Assembly: GCF_000375425.1 (NCBI RefSeq)
Contig: NZ_AQXG01000005.1
Coordinates: forward strand, 160,960 to 224,959
DNA: 64,000 bases
Direction of reading: 5' to 3'
Source: Gracilimonas tropica DSM 19535
GTDB lineage: Bacteria > Bacteroidota > Rhodothermia > Balneolales > Balneolaceae
Shown: positions 36,834 through 46,571 of the stretch, piece by piece
How the letters are laid out: the number at the start of each line of letters is the position of its first letter
Position numbering within the stretch: the first letter of the stretch is position 1
Notes under the pieces: generated by a model
Databases searched by the model: none
Seen by the model: only the letters and a program-made list of their open reading frames with translations
What the model was told of the DNA's origin: nothing
Program-made: the position numbers and the translations under genes

Positions 36834-37787
36834 CTACTCCCCAAACAAAGCGTTCACAAAATCGGCTCGGTCAAAAACCTGAAGGTCCTCAATCTGCTCT
36901 CCTACCCCAATATATTTCACGGGCACGCTTAATTCGTGAGAAACACCGATCACAATTCCTCCTTTGGCTGTACCGTCTAATTTGGTGAGGGCCAAGCCGG
37001 TTATGTCCACGGTTTCGGTGAAAGCTTTGGCTTGCTGCATGGCATTTTGCCCGGTGGAAGCATCCAGTACCAGAATCACCTCGTGCGGAGCATCTTCTAC
37101 CACTTTCCCCATCACCCGCTTGATCTTGGCGAGCTCTTCCATCAGTGCTTTTTTATTGTGAAGGCGACCGGCGGTATCGATAAGAGCAATATCGGCTCCG
37201 CGGGCTTTGGCCGCTGCAACCGTATCATAAGCAACGGAAGCGGGGTCTGCATTTTGTCCCTGTTGAATGATAGGCACATCCGCGCGTTCACTCCAGATCT
37301 TTAATTGATCAACGGCAGCGGCACGAAAGGTATCGGCGGCGCCCAAGATCACTTTTTTACCGGCTTTTTTATAGAGATGAGCTAATTTTCCGATGGTGGT
37401 GGTTTTACCAACTCCATTCACCCCTACAACCAAAACGATGTGTGGTTTTACAGGAAACTCAGCTTCAAATTCAGCCGGTTTATCGGGAGCATTATCCTCC
37501 AAAAGGTTGACAATTTCCTCGCGGAGCATGGCTTGAAGTTCGTCTTGAGTGACGTACTTATCTTTGGCAACCCGTTCCTCAATTTTCTTGATGATCTCGA
37601 TGGTGGTTGAAACGCCCACATCAGAAGTGATCAGTATCTCCTCCAGTTCATCCAGGATGGCATCATCAACCGTATCTTTGCCAACGAATGCTTTTCCGAT
37701 CTTATTCAGTAAGCCGTCACGGCTCTTTTCGACGCCTTTGTCGAGCTTTTCTTTTTTCTTTAAACCTAATTTTTCGAGAAATCCCAT
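36834..37787 (-). CDS. ftsY: Signal recognition particle receptor FtsY
   Basis: 317 residues. A GTPase that docks SRP-ribosome complexes at the membrane for co-translational insertion. It has a short NG form without a long acidic A domain. The N domain occupies 1-95 and the G domain has P-loop GVNGVGKT (122-129), DTFRAAAVDQL, DTAGR and TKLDGTAKGG. The C-terminal IGVGEQIEDLQVFDRADFV is typical. It is preceded by a CDP-alcohol phosphatidyltransferase 9 bases upstream, so likely one transcript. Confidence 0.97.
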   Translation of the reverse strand: MGFLEKLGLKKKEKLDKGVEKSRDGLLNKIGKAFVGKDTVDDAILDELEEILITSDVGVSTTIEIIKKIEERVAKDKYVTQDELQAMLREEIVNLLEDNAPDKPAEFEAEFPVKPHIVLVVGVNGVGKTTTIGKLAHLYKKAGKKVILGAADTFRAAAVDQLKIWSERADVPIIQQGQNADPASVAYDTVAAAKARGADIALIDTAGRLHNKKALMEELAKIKRVMGKVVEDAPHEVILVLDASTGQNAMQQAKAFTETVDITGLALTKLDGTAKGGIVIGVSHELSVPVKYIGVGEQIEDLQVFDRADFVNALFGE

Positions 37788-37796
37788 ACGTGTAAA

Positions 37797-38390
37797 TCAG
37801 TTGAATTCTGCTCCGCTCATGATCAGGCGGTAGCGGTTAAAATAATCGATCCAGGAAATGACCATCAAAGTTACGGAACTGGCCATTAAAAACATGTGTA
37901 CGTTGGCGGCCTCCGGGAAAAAGAATACGGCGATCCAATATAATGCAAGTACATTCACAGAGATCTTTCCGGACATAATGGCCATGGCTACTTTATCGTA
38001 TTTTTTCTTGATGAAATAGGAGCCGGCCATGATGCTGATATCGCGAGCCATGGCAAATAACAAAAACCATAGCGGAATCCATCCGATCCAAACGGTATAA
38101 ATAAAAAGTACGAGTGCGCAGAGTTTATCGGCGATGGGATCTATCATTTTCCCGACTTCAGAAATAGTATCTGTTTTACGGGCGATGAAGCCGTCCAGAT
38201 AATCCGAAATCACTCCATAAAAGATCAGGATTCCCATAAACTCCGTGATCCGGAAATCATTGATATAATGAAGGTAAACGATGGGAAAGGCTACAAAAAT
38301 TCGGGAAAACGAGATCATGTTAGACCAGGTCATTACCCGGCCGGAAACCTCAACTTTTTTGCCGTCTATATTTTGAAAACTTGTGGCCAA
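37797..38390 (-). CDS. CDP-alcohol phosphatidyltransferase family protein
   Basis: 197 residues from a TTG at 38390 (AAGGT just upstream) or 179 residues from the ATG at 38336. It transfers a phosphatidyl group from CDP-diacylglycerol to an alcohol in the inner membrane. The motif is complete: D63, D66-G67, A70-R71, G80, D84, D88. About five hydrophobic segments follow. Its size suits a PgsA-type phosphatidylglycerophosphate synthase, but PssA-like or cardiolipin-type activity cannot be excluded. It lies 9 bases upstream of ftsY. Confidence 0.88.
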   Translation of the reverse strand: MATSFQNIDGKKVEVSGRVMTWSNMISFSRIFVAFPIVYLHYINDFRITEFMGILIFYGVISDYLDGFIARKTDTISEVGKMIDPIADKLCALVLFIYTVWIGWIPLWFLLFAMARDISIMAGSYFIKKKYDKVAMAIMSGKISVNVLALYWIAVFFFPEAANVHMFLMASSVTLMVISWIDYFNRYRLIMSGAEFN

Positions 38391-38453
38391 ACCTTGTTTT
38401 TATTTGCGATATTGGATACTCAAAGTTACAGTCATTAAGCCTCTAAAACCACC

Positions 38454-39023
38454 ATGAACGACCATAAATTATTGGTAGAAGAAAAGCTAAACTCAAAAGA
38501 AGTATTTAAGGGGAAATTGCTACATGTATTTTATGATGAAGCAAAACTTCCGGATGGCTCAGTTTCTTCCCGCGAGTGGATCAAGCATCCCGGTGCCTGT
38601 GCAGTAGTTCCGGTGTTTGAAAATGGAGATCTCATGATGCTTCGCCAATTTCGCTACCCCATGAGCCAGATATTTTGGGAAGTTCCGGCCGGTAAAATTG
38701 ACGCCGGTGAACCCCAAGACCAAACGGCTCTGCGCGAACTGCAAGAGGAAGCAGGCGTTGCCACCGACGATTTTGCCTATGTAGGCCACTTTTATCCCGG
38801 CATTGGTTACTCTGATGAGATCATCCATATTTACGTAGCCTGGAACCTGGAATCCGTTCCCCAACAGGTGGATGAGGATGAATTCGTAACCCGACAGCGC
38901 ATTTCTTTTCAACAGGCCGTGGATATGGTTCATTCCGGAGAAATAAACGATGGCAAAACGGTGATCTGCTTATTAAGAGCATGGGAATGGTGGAAAAATA
39001 ACAATCCCTTTGAGTTGCCTTGA
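38454..39023 (+). CDS. NUDIX hydrolase, ADP-ribose pyrophosphatase-like
   Basis: 189 residues. The NUDIX box is complete: G80-x5-E86-x7-R94-E95-L-x-E98-E99-x-G101. The flanking sequence (GACAVVPVFENGDLMMLRQFRYP) resembles ADP-ribose/ADP-sugar diphosphatases (NudF/YffH type). It probably hydrolyses ADP-ribose to AMP and ribose-5-phosphate; exact substrate unproven. It is divergent from the phosphatidyltransferase gene and ends before a long hairpin. Confidence 0.93.
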   Translation: MNDHKLLVEEKLNSKEVFKGKLLHVFYDEAKLPDGSVSSREWIKHPGACAVVPVFENGDLMMLRQFRYPMSQIFWEVPAGKIDAGEPQDQTALRELQEEAGVATDDFAYVGHFYPGIGYSDEIIHIYVAWNLESVPQQVDEDEFVTRQRISFQQAVDMVHSGEINDGKTVICLLRAWEWWKNNNPFELP

Positions 39024-39039
39024 ATAGGCTTTATCGAAG

Positions 39040-39081
39040 CGGCTCAGCGAGCCACAATGCGTACAACGGTTCGCTGAGCCG
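39040..39081. repeat. Long GC-rich hairpin between convergent genes
   Basis: CGGCTCAGCGAGCC (39040-39053) pairs with GGTTCGCTGAGCCG (39068-39081), 14 bp with one G-T mismatch, around a 14-base loop. No T tract follows, so it is either a weak terminator or a REP-like element. Confidence 0.5.
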
Positions 39082-39116
39082 ATATAGTTGAGCATAAAAT
39101 GAGGCAATAATTTCAG

Positions 39117-39605
39117 TTAATCATCATCCCATTCAGAACCGGATTGAACCTGTTCGGTATACGCCTCGGGGTGGCGAATCTTTCCTCCTTCATATGCTAC
39201 ATACGCCAGAACTCCGGCTGTAAGGAGTGCTGTTAAAAGAATTGTATAGTGGAGGCCGGTTTCAAAACGCAGGTTTAGTTTTTTTGAAGCTAAAGCCCCG
39301 ATGCTGAGAAATCCCATGAGTACCGCAAACCACATGGATAATTCAGCGGCTTCCTCATGGTCGTGAATGGCATCTTCAGAGACGGTGGCTATTTCCTCAA
39401 CGATGTCCTCTGCTGATTCTCCTGTTTCCAATGCTACATAACTTCCCAAAGCTCCGATAATGAATAGAATAAAGGCAATATTTCGAACCTGAGTGTTTTT
39501 CTTGAACATTCCCCAGCCCAAAATTACAATGCCGATGAGTGTGGTAAAAATAGGCAGGTGATTAACGATAAGGTGTAGATGTGCTGCATTCATGATGCGC
39601 TCCAT
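39117..39605 (-). CDS. DUF2231-like membrane protein linked to metal efflux
   Basis: 162 residues (or 158 from the ATG at 39593, which has TGGAG 6 bases upstream and may be the better start). Four hydrophobic helices with a conserved-looking N-terminal His cluster (HLHLIVNHLPI) and a middle acidic/His region (EDAIHDHEEAAEL). The family (DUF2231-like) is often near heavy-metal transporters and could bind metal. It begins 4 bases after the RND pump stop and is the last gene of that operon. Confidence 0.75.
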   Translation of the reverse strand: MERIMNAAHLHLIVNHLPIFTTLIGIVILGWGMFKKNTQVRNIAFILFIIGALGSYVALETGESAEDIVEEIATVSEDAIHDHEEAAELSMWFAVLMGFLSIGALASKKLNLRFETGLHYTILLTALLTAGVLAYVAYEGGKIRHPEAYTEQVQSGSEWDDD

Positions 39606-39609
39606 TAAG

Positions 39610-42600
39610 TTAGAATTCCTGTTGTTTGTCCACTAATTTTTTACCCTTTTCCATCCAGTGGTAGATGGTGGGAAGTACCAGCAAGGTGAGCAGCGTAGAA
39701 GTGACCAACCCGCCAATTACAACAGAAGCCAGCGGGCGTTGAACTTCAGAGCCCGGGCCCACATTGAAAGCCATCGGTAAAAATCCAAGGCTTGCTACTA
39801 ATGCGGTCATCAGCACAGGCCGTAACCGGTCGGTGGCGCCCTGAATGACGGCTTCTTTAAGCTCTTTTCCTTCTTTTCGTAAGTCATTGAGGTGTGAAAT
39901 AAGTACGATGCCATTCAAAACAGCTACGCCAAAGAGTGCCACAAAGCCAATGCTTGCAGAAACTGATAGATACAATCCGCGGAGCCAAAGAATGAAGATG
40001 CCACCGGAAAGAGCGATGGGAAGGTTCAGGAAAATGAGCATGGTGAAACGGAATTTGCCGAACATCATATACAACAAGCCAATAATGATGAGCAATGAAA
40101 TTGGGACTACAATGAAAAGGTGATTCATGGCACGTTGTTGATCCTCAAAAGCTCCCCCGTACTGAAGGAAATATCCGGCCGGAACCGTAACATTAGCATC
40201 GATGGCTTCCTGTAAACTGGCTACGTAGGTGCCGGTATCAATATCACGGATGTTAATACCGAGGACTGCTCGTCGCCAGCCGTTTTCACGGGCAATTTCC
40301 CGCGGACCTTCTTCTGCATAAATGTGGGCAACTTCTTTAAGGGGAATGTATCCACCGTTGGGAAGCTGCAGCGGCACATCCATGATCTCCTGAAAAGTAT
40401 TTCGAAGGTGTTCGGGCAGGCGAACGATGATGCCAAACCGGCGTTGCCCTTCAAAGATCTGTCCGGCTTCACTTCCGCCAATTCCTGTTTCAATGACGTG
40501 CTGCACATCGTTTACATTCAGTCCGTAAGAAGCTACGGCTTCGCGATCGATCTCAATATTGAAATAAGGCTGACCACTGCTTTGTTCTAAATAGTGATTG
40601 TCGGTTCCCTCCAGGTTGTTTAGAATGCCGGAGATATCCCGGCCAACCTGATCCAAAACCTCAAGGTCTTCGCCAAAGATCTTGACGGCAATGTCGGATT
40701 TAACGCCACTGGTTAGTTCATCAACCCGCATGGCTATAGGTTGCGTGAAGTTGTAGGAGAGCCCCGGCTCGGTTTCTAAATAAGGGCGTATGAGATCTAC
40801 AATATCATCTTTTTCTAAGCCGGATCTCCATTCCTCTCTGGGCTTCAGCACTACCCAAACATCGGTTTGGTGAACGCCCATCCAGTCGTTGGCTAAGTCG
40901 GAACGGCCGGTTTTGGGAACCACAGTCTTGATCTCCGGAATATTAGCTTTTAGCTTGCCGCCCAGCCAGTTGGCGTTTTTTACGGATTCTTCCAGGGTGA
41001 CTGATGGCATGCGAACCTGTTCGATCAGAATGGAGCCTTCATCAAGTTCCGGCAAAAATTCGGTTCCTAAAAATGGAAGGACAGCCAGTGAGGATAGAAA
41101 AACCAAGATAGCCGCTCCAACGGTGATCGCCTTTTTGTTCAAACTCAATTCAAGGAATTTTTGATATCTTGGACGAAGCCAATTGATCACATAGTTTTTT
41201 CGAAGCTTTACGCCATTCTTAAAAATCATGGCCGACATGGCGGGAATGTAAACCAATGCCAATATCAGTGAACCAAACACAGCAGTAGCAACGGTGATGG
41301 CCATTGGACGGTACAGAATGCCTTCCATTCCGGAGAAGGTCATGACGGGTACGTACACCATCAAAATGATGAGCACCCCAAAGAAAATAGGGCGTGCGAC
41401 CTCATGAGCAGCTTCTCGTATTACAACGATCTTTGATTTTTTTGGATCTTCATGATTGAGCCGGTGAACAATATTTTCCACCATTACAACTGAGCCATCC
41501 ACTACCATCCCAAAGTCGATGGCACCTAAACTCATCAGGTTGGCGGCCAACCCAAGCTGATCCATCCCAATAAATGCAAATAGCATGGATAAGGGAATTA
41601 CGGAGGCCACGATCAGGGCTCCTGAGATTTCCCCAAGAAGCAAAAGGAGCACGGCTATTACGAAGAATCCGCCTTCTACGAGATTAGTTACAATGGTGTC
41701 GGTAGTGCGGTCTACCAAATCAGATTGATCGTAGAACTTTTCGATGTAAACTCCTTCCGGTAAGCTCTTGTTGACCTCATCAATTTTTTGATCAATATCT
41801 GCGATCACTTCTCGTCCGTTTCCACCCCTCAGCATCATGACGATCCCGGTTACGATCTCTCCTTTTCCATCCTGGGTAACTGCTCCTTGTCGCAGTTGTT
41901 GTCCCAATTGCACTTCGGCAACATCCTTCACATAAATCGGCCGGTTATCCAGATCCTTTACAATGATGTCCTCAATATTCTTGGCACTGCTGATCTGCCC
42001 AAAACCGCGAATGATATACTGTTCACGATTATGCTCCAGATAATTGCCCCCTGATACACTGTTGTTGTTTTCGATGGCAGCTGTCAGGTCTTTCAATCCA
42101 ATGCCAAAATTCCGGAGCTGATCCGGGTCCACCTGCACTTCGTATTGCTTTACAAAACCACCAAAAGAGTTGATCTCGGTGACTCCCTTTACGGTTTTAA
42201 GTTGAGGTGCGATCAGCCAATCCTGAATGGTTCGGAGTTCGGTAAGGGATTCATCTTGTCCGCGAACCACGTATTGAACAATCTCACCAAGAGCGGTTGA
42301 AATGGGGCCAAGTTGTGGGGCCGACACACCGTCTGGCAGTTCATTGGCAATGCTTTGAACCCGCTGACTAACCAGTTGCCGGGCAAAATAAATATCAGTA
42401 CCCTCCTCAAATTCGATAGTCACCGCAGAAAGGCCAAATTGAGAAATGGATCGTACTTCTTTGATATCTGGCAACCCGTTCATGGCCGTTTCGATCGGGT
42501 AACTGACCAAGCGTTCCACATCATAAGGGGAATAACGCCCTGCTTTGGTGATCACTAATACTTGTACCGGGGTTACATCAGGCTGGGAGTTGATAGGGAT

Positions 42601-42699
42601 ATCCTGAAGCGAAAAAATACCGCCTGCAGCCATAAGAAAAACCAGCGAAAGGGCAACAAATTTTTGACGAAGGCTAAAATCAATGATGTTGTTTAACAT
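39610..42699 (-). CDS. czcA: Heavy-metal efflux RND transporter, CzcA type
   Basis: 1029 residues, full length for HME-RND pumps. It exports metal cations by proton antiport as the inner-membrane part of a tripartite pump. The TM4 signature reads AIDFGMVVDGSVVMVEN, giving D395, D401 and E408, the residues used by CzcA/CnrA-type (Zn/Co/Cd/Ni) transporters. Cu/Ag CusA proteins differ there, so copper is less likely. It has 12 TM helices and two periplasmic loops of normal length. Adaptor and TolC genes lie upstream in the same operon. Confidence 0.95.
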   Translation of the reverse strand: MLNNIIDFSLRQKFVALSLVFLMAAGGIFSLQDIPINSQPDVTPVQVLVITKAGRYSPYDVERLVSYPIETAMNGLPDIKEVRSISQFGLSAVTIEFEEGTDIYFARQLVSQRVQSIANELPDGVSAPQLGPISTALGEIVQYVVRGQDESLTELRTIQDWLIAPQLKTVKGVTEINSFGGFVKQYEVQVDPDQLRNFGIGLKDLTAAIENNNSVSGGNYLEHNREQYIIRGFGQISSAKNIEDIIVKDLDNRPIYVKDVAEVQLGQQLRQGAVTQDGKGEIVTGIVMMLRGGNGREVIADIDQKIDEVNKSLPEGVYIEKFYDQSDLVDRTTDTIVTNLVEGGFFVIAVLLLLLGEISGALIVASVIPLSMLFAFIGMDQLGLAANLMSLGAIDFGMVVDGSVVMVENIVHRLNHEDPKKSKIVVIREAAHEVARPIFFGVLIILMVYVPVMTFSGMEGILYRPMAITVATAVFGSLILALVYIPAMSAMIFKNGVKLRKNYVINWLRPRYQKFLELSLNKKAITVGAAILVFLSSLAVLPFLGTEFLPELDEGSILIEQVRMPSVTLEESVKNANWLGGKLKANIPEIKTVVPKTGRSDLANDWMGVHQTDVWVVLKPREEWRSGLEKDDIVDLIRPYLETEPGLSYNFTQPIAMRVDELTSGVKSDIAVKIFGEDLEVLDQVGRDISGILNNLEGTDNHYLEQSSGQPYFNIEIDREAVASYGLNVNDVQHVIETGIGGSEAGQIFEGQRRFGIIVRLPEHLRNTFQEIMDVPLQLPNGGYIPLKEVAHIYAEEGPREIARENGWRRAVLGINIRDIDTGTYVASLQEAIDANVTVPAGYFLQYGGAFEDQQRAMNHLFIVVPISLLIIIGLLYMMFGKFRFTMLIFLNLPIALSGGIFILWLRGLYLSVSASIGFVALFGVAVLNGIVLISHLNDLRKEGKELKEAVIQGATDRLRPVLMTALVASLGFLPMAFNVGPGSEVQRPLASVVIGGLVTSTLLTLLVLPTIYHWMEKGKKLVDKQQEF

Positions 42700-42717
42700 G
42701 GTGGCGCTCCCTTAAAA

Positions 42718-43929
42718 TTAGTCTGCAAATTGTTCGAAACGTTCCAGGGCTTTCAGGCTGAAGACCTGAGTAACAGCTACTTTTTCACCCGGCTCAAGCC
42801 CGCTGTTCAGTATGGCATGTTCGGCGGTCATTCGGGATATTTCTACGACTCTTTTTTCATATTCCGTTTCCGAGCGTTGCACAAAAACCGTTGCATTCGC
42901 CTGTTCAAATTGAATGGCTGAAAGTGGAATGCTAATCATGTTTTCGGTGGGATTGGCCTGATAGGTGAGTCGGACACTTTGCCCAACCAAAGGCCAGTTT
43001 TGATCCGTTTTTACGATAGAATTAAGCACTACCGATTTATTATACTGATCCAGGGCGGGATTAATGGTAGTAACCGAAGCACTTAACGTACGTCCGGAAA
43101 GGTCATCGCCGGATCGCTCAGAGATTGTAAGGTTTGCCCCCGGTTGAAGAAAAGAGGCGTCTTCCGGAGAAACAAACCCCCGTACCAGCACTTCAGTGTT
43201 ATCGATGATATCCAAAAGCTTGTCATAAGCATTCACGGACTCTCCCAGGTCGATCAAATGTTCGTTAACCACCCCATCAATGGATGCGTAAAGCGTGAGT
43301 TTAGCATTGGGCTCGGAAGTGAAGGGATCCCAGAAACGCATTTGTTGTTGAGTGATGCCAATAGCACGAAGCCGGGCCAGGGCGGCGCTTTGCTTGGTCT
43401 TTGCAAGCCGGAGGTCAGCCTGGGCCCGCTCCAAATTTCTCAGGGGACTGATCTTATCTTCTGTCAGAACTCTAAGTCGTTCAACTTGTTGTTCCTGAAA
43501 AGTGATTTCAGCGGTCGCTTCCAGGTAATCGGCCACCAAGTTAGCAAACTCCAGGCTTTCTAATTCCAGTAGCGGATCGCCCTTAGACACTTTTTCGCCC
43601 TCATGTGCAAAGATTGCCGCTACCCGGCCATCAATGGGAGCGCTTACTACAGAGATTCGCTCCGGCGCTGCAAAAACCTCTCCGGGAGCATCAATAGCAA
43701 AAGTGATTGGGGCATCGGAGACCGTATAAGTCTCAATATGGAGGTCAGTCGCTTGCTGGCTACTCAGCGTGATGATCTGAGCGGTTTGTTCACTTCTCAA
43801 AGAAGGGGGTGTGCCTGTATCCTCGATATTAGCCGGGCCTGTATCTTTGGTACATCCTGCACTAATCAATAGCGGAAGGGTTGCCAGAAGTAATTTCAGA
43901 GAAGGAATTATCGGTATTATTGGTTTCAT
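42718..43929 (-). CDS. RND efflux periplasmic adaptor (membrane fusion protein), lipoprotein
   Basis: 403 residues with lipobox (LLISAGC, lipidated Cys about 26). The order is the MFP one: biotinyl-lipoyl-like halves (VSAPIDGRVAAIFAHEGEKVSKGDPLLEL), a coiled-coil hairpin (about 130-190), the beta-barrel domain (LVRGFVSPEDASFLQPGA) and a membrane-proximal domain (EYEKRVVEISR). It links the CzcA-type pump to the TolC-like channel. It lies 18 bases upstream of the pump gene. Confidence 0.93.
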   Translation of the reverse strand: MKPIIPIIPSLKLLLATLPLLISAGCTKDTGPANIEDTGTPPSLRSEQTAQIITLSSQQATDLHIETYTVSDAPITFAIDAPGEVFAAPERISVVSAPIDGRVAAIFAHEGEKVSKGDPLLELESLEFANLVADYLEATAEITFQEQQVERLRVLTEDKISPLRNLERAQADLRLAKTKQSAALARLRAIGITQQQMRFWDPFTSEPNAKLTLYASIDGVVNEHLIDLGESVNAYDKLLDIIDNTEVLVRGFVSPEDASFLQPGANLTISERSGDDLSGRTLSASVTTINPALDQYNKSVVLNSIVKTDQNWPLVGQSVRLTYQANPTENMISIPLSAIQFEQANATVFVQRSETEYEKRVVEISRMTAEHAILNSGLEPGEKVAVTQVFSLKALERFEQFAD

Positions 43930-43944
43930 AACTATTCTCGTGTT

Positions 43945-45189
43945 CTAATTAAAAATGATGTCGGATTGCAGAAAGCGCTCCAGATCGATCACAGTGAGGT
44001 AGTAATCGCGAAGCGTTTGGAAATAAGATTCCTGTGTCCTCAGGTAGGTTCGTTGTGCTTCAAGCAGGGTGAGCAGATCCAGTTCGCCAAGGCTATATCC
44101 CTTTTGCGTCATTTGAACCAATTCAAACGATTTGGCCTGTATATTTTCCTGAAACCGTTCGATGTTATTTTTGGATGATTCATAGCTGTGCCAGGTTTGT
44201 TCCGCTTGCTTCTTCATGAGGAGCCGGGCGTCCTCATACTTCCATTCAGCAGCGCTTTCAAGGGCATTGGCTTGTTGCACCTGTTGGCTTTGCCGGGTAG
44301 CAAACCATAATGGAATACTGACGCCGACCTCAAATCCGTAAAAATCAAAACCATTGCCAAAGTCCTGCCGGTAATAGCTTGCACTGAGGTTTGGCAAATA
44401 AGCACTCTTGGCCCTTTTCTTACCGAATGTTGAAGCTTCTACTTCTTGCCGGATCTGCCTCAGTCGCGGGTGTTCATCCAGGCGGTTCATGACCTCTTCC
44501 TGATTGATCTCAACGATCACATATTCCAGCGTATCCGTAAAGCCGATATCGTAGGTTTGTTCTTCGGGATCGAGGCCAATGGTTTGAAAAAGATCGTAGC
44601 GCGCATTCATAATGGCATTAAAAGCCGATTCCAGACTGTTTCGGGCTTCCTGAAGCTGCAGATCGGCCTGCATGGCATCAATTTCAGAAGACTCGCCCAT
44701 GTCGGACCTGGCTTGCGCGGCCTGATGAAGATTCTCAAAAAGATCGACCCGTTCCCTGGCAAGTGCTCCCGACTTCAAGGTGAATGCAAGCTGTGCATAT
44801 GCAGCTTTTACATCCGCTTTTACCTGATATTTCAGATCTTGTAATTGCAGCTCTAATGAGCGGGTAAGAGCTTGCTGCTGCTTTACTTTGAAATAGCTGT
44901 TCAGGGGGAAATCCATGCTTTGCGAAACCGACCATCTTTGCTCAGAAAACGACTGATTTCCGATGCCTTCTTTGAAGTAGCGAATCTCCGGATCGTAGAG
45001 GCCAATGCTGAGCGTCTCTTCTTTTTTTTGAGCCCTGATCTGATATTGCAACCGGTTGATCTGCGGATTTTGCCGGTACGCTATTTCAAGTGCTTTATCT
45101 ACACTCAGGGCAGATAAGCCGGACGTATCAGTGGAAATGGAAGAGACTTGTAAAAAGGAAAGAACCAATGTGAGAACGGAAAAAAACAT
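43945..45189 (-). CDS. TolC-family outer-membrane efflux channel
   Basis: About 414 residues from the ATG at 45189 (a TTG 9 bases upstream is also in frame). Signal peptide, then two OEP repeats of long helices (ALARERVDLFENLHQAAQARSDMG, ARLLMKKQAEQTWHSYESSKNNIERF). CzcC/CusC-like organisation. It provides the exit duct for the RND pump. Stop is 15 bases before the adaptor gene start. Confidence 0.93.
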   Translation of the reverse strand: MFFSVLTLVLSFLQVSSISTDTSGLSALSVDKALEIAYRQNPQINRLQYQIRAQKKEETLSIGLYDPEIRYFKEGIGNQSFSEQRWSVSQSMDFPLNSYFKVKQQQALTRSLELQLQDLKYQVKADVKAAYAQLAFTLKSGALARERVDLFENLHQAAQARSDMGESSEIDAMQADLQLQEARNSLESAFNAIMNARYDLFQTIGLDPEEQTYDIGFTDTLEYVIVEINQEEVMNRLDEHPRLRQIRQEVEASTFGKKRAKSAYLPNLSASYYRQDFGNGFDFYGFEVGVSIPLWFATRQSQQVQQANALESAAEWKYEDARLLMKKQAEQTWHSYESSKNNIERFQENIQAKSFELVQMTQKGYSLGELDLLTLLEAQRTYLRTQESYFQTLRDYYLTVIDLERFLQSDIIFN

Positions 45190-45254
45190 GGCAATCAACT
45201 TTTGGCATTAATTTTTATGCCAAGCTAATCACCAATTCTGTAGAGAAAATGGAT

Positions 45255-46571
45255 TTAGAAATGAATTGAAAAAGTAACGCCTTTTCCTTCATTATTGGAA
45301 GCAGTACACCGAAAGCCATGCAGTTCACACACGCTTTGAACGATGGAAAGCCCCAGCCCGGGACTGTTCCCTGAATCATTCATCTTATGGCCTTTCTTAA
45401 ACCGATTGAACACTTCATCGATCAGGTGATCGGGGATTCCCGGTCCTTCATCCCGAACGGATAACACGGAAGCGTTAGACGGATCGCGGCCCATAAAAAT
45501 GAGAATATTTCCTCCATCGGGCGAAAATTTTATCGCATTTTGAATGATGTTGTACACTGCGGAATGAACAAGCTCTCTGTTTCCACTGAGGCCGATCTCT
45601 TCCCTTTTATCAAAATGGATCTTCAGTTTTTTGAGGTCAATGAAATCGTGAAGTTCATTCAGCGCTTTCTCAACGATCCCGGAGATATGAATGTCATCAT
45701 CAAGGCTGAACTGTTTGTTTTCTACCCTGCTGATCAACAGGAGTGCGTTGCTAAGGCGGGTTAGCCGAACGGCGGTTTGTTGAATTTCATGAACCCGCTC
45801 AATGTCTTTTCTTTCAAGGTTTTCGGGATCGGAAAGGATCTTCTCGGCCTTTTGGCGAATAATGGAAAGCGGGGTAAGCAGTTCGTGGGAAGCGTTTTGT
45901 ATGAATTTCTTCTGATCCTCAAACGAAGATTTTATTTGGCCAAGCATATTATTGAGCGCACCGTTGAGCACTTTTATTTCGTAGGTGTTGGCTTCAGGAA
46001 AGGGTTCTCCAACCTGTGTTGGTGATGAGATCTGTTCCAGCCGGTCTACGGTACTATAAAAAGGAGAAAGAATGCGCCCGAATACATATTGATTCACCAC
46101 ATACAGCAGTATCACCCATATAAACAGAGCCGCCAACACACTTAATAATATCGTCATGCTGATCTTCTCCCAGGCAGCCACTTCCTCGTAGATCTCGAGT
46201 ACAAAAGGTTCGTTATTAACGGTTAAGGTAGTGGTCAGTTTGCGATAGGCTTCCGGTAGCTGAGAAACCTCTGCATACCGGACGGTATCAATGGTGGTGA
46301 AGGTGTTTTTAATCGAAGATGTGTTATTTGGGAAAGGTGAAATTTCCACCCATTCGTAGGAACCGAGGCCGCCCAGGCGCTGAATCTCGTCGAGGCTCTC
46401 CGGTTGTTCGCTCAGCTGTTTCTGGATGTCCGTTTTGTGCTGCATCAGGTGGAAATCCAACTCGTCATAGATCGTAGAGTTGACCACATAATACATGCCG
46501 AATCCGGTAACGATCAGCATAAAAAAAGACAGCAGTACATTGCTGATCAGGATCTTATTATTGAGTTTCAT
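45255..46571 (-). CDS. Metal-responsive sensor histidine kinase
   Basis: 438 residues. Two TM helices (about 8-30 and 140-165) flank a periplasmic sensor of about 110 residues. A HAMP-like linker follows. HisKA has the phospho-acceptor in FIQNASHELLTPLSIIRQKAEK, and HATPase_c has N, G1 and G2 boxes (HSAVYNIIQNAIKFS, VRDEGPGIPD, GLGLSIVQSV). It overlaps the response regulator by 14 bases and precedes the efflux genes, so it probably senses metal and controls them. Confidence 0.94.
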   Translation of the reverse strand: MKLNNKILISNVLLSFFMLIVTGFGMYYVVNSTIYDELDFHLMQHKTDIQKQLSEQPESLDEIQRLGGLGSYEWVEISPFPNNTSSIKNTFTTIDTVRYAEVSQLPEAYRKLTTTLTVNNEPFVLEIYEEVAAWEKISMTILLSVLAALFIWVILLYVVNQYVFGRILSPFYSTVDRLEQISSPTQVGEPFPEANTYEIKVLNGALNNMLGQIKSSFEDQKKFIQNASHELLTPLSIIRQKAEKILSDPENLERKDIERVHEIQQTAVRLTRLSNALLLISRVENKQFSLDDDIHISGIVEKALNELHDFIDLKKLKIHFDKREEIGLSGNRELVHSAVYNIIQNAIKFSPDGGNILIFMGRDPSNASVLSVRDEGPGIPDHLIDEVFNRFKKGHKMNDSGNSPGLGLSIVQSVCELHGFRCTASNNEGKGVTFSIHF

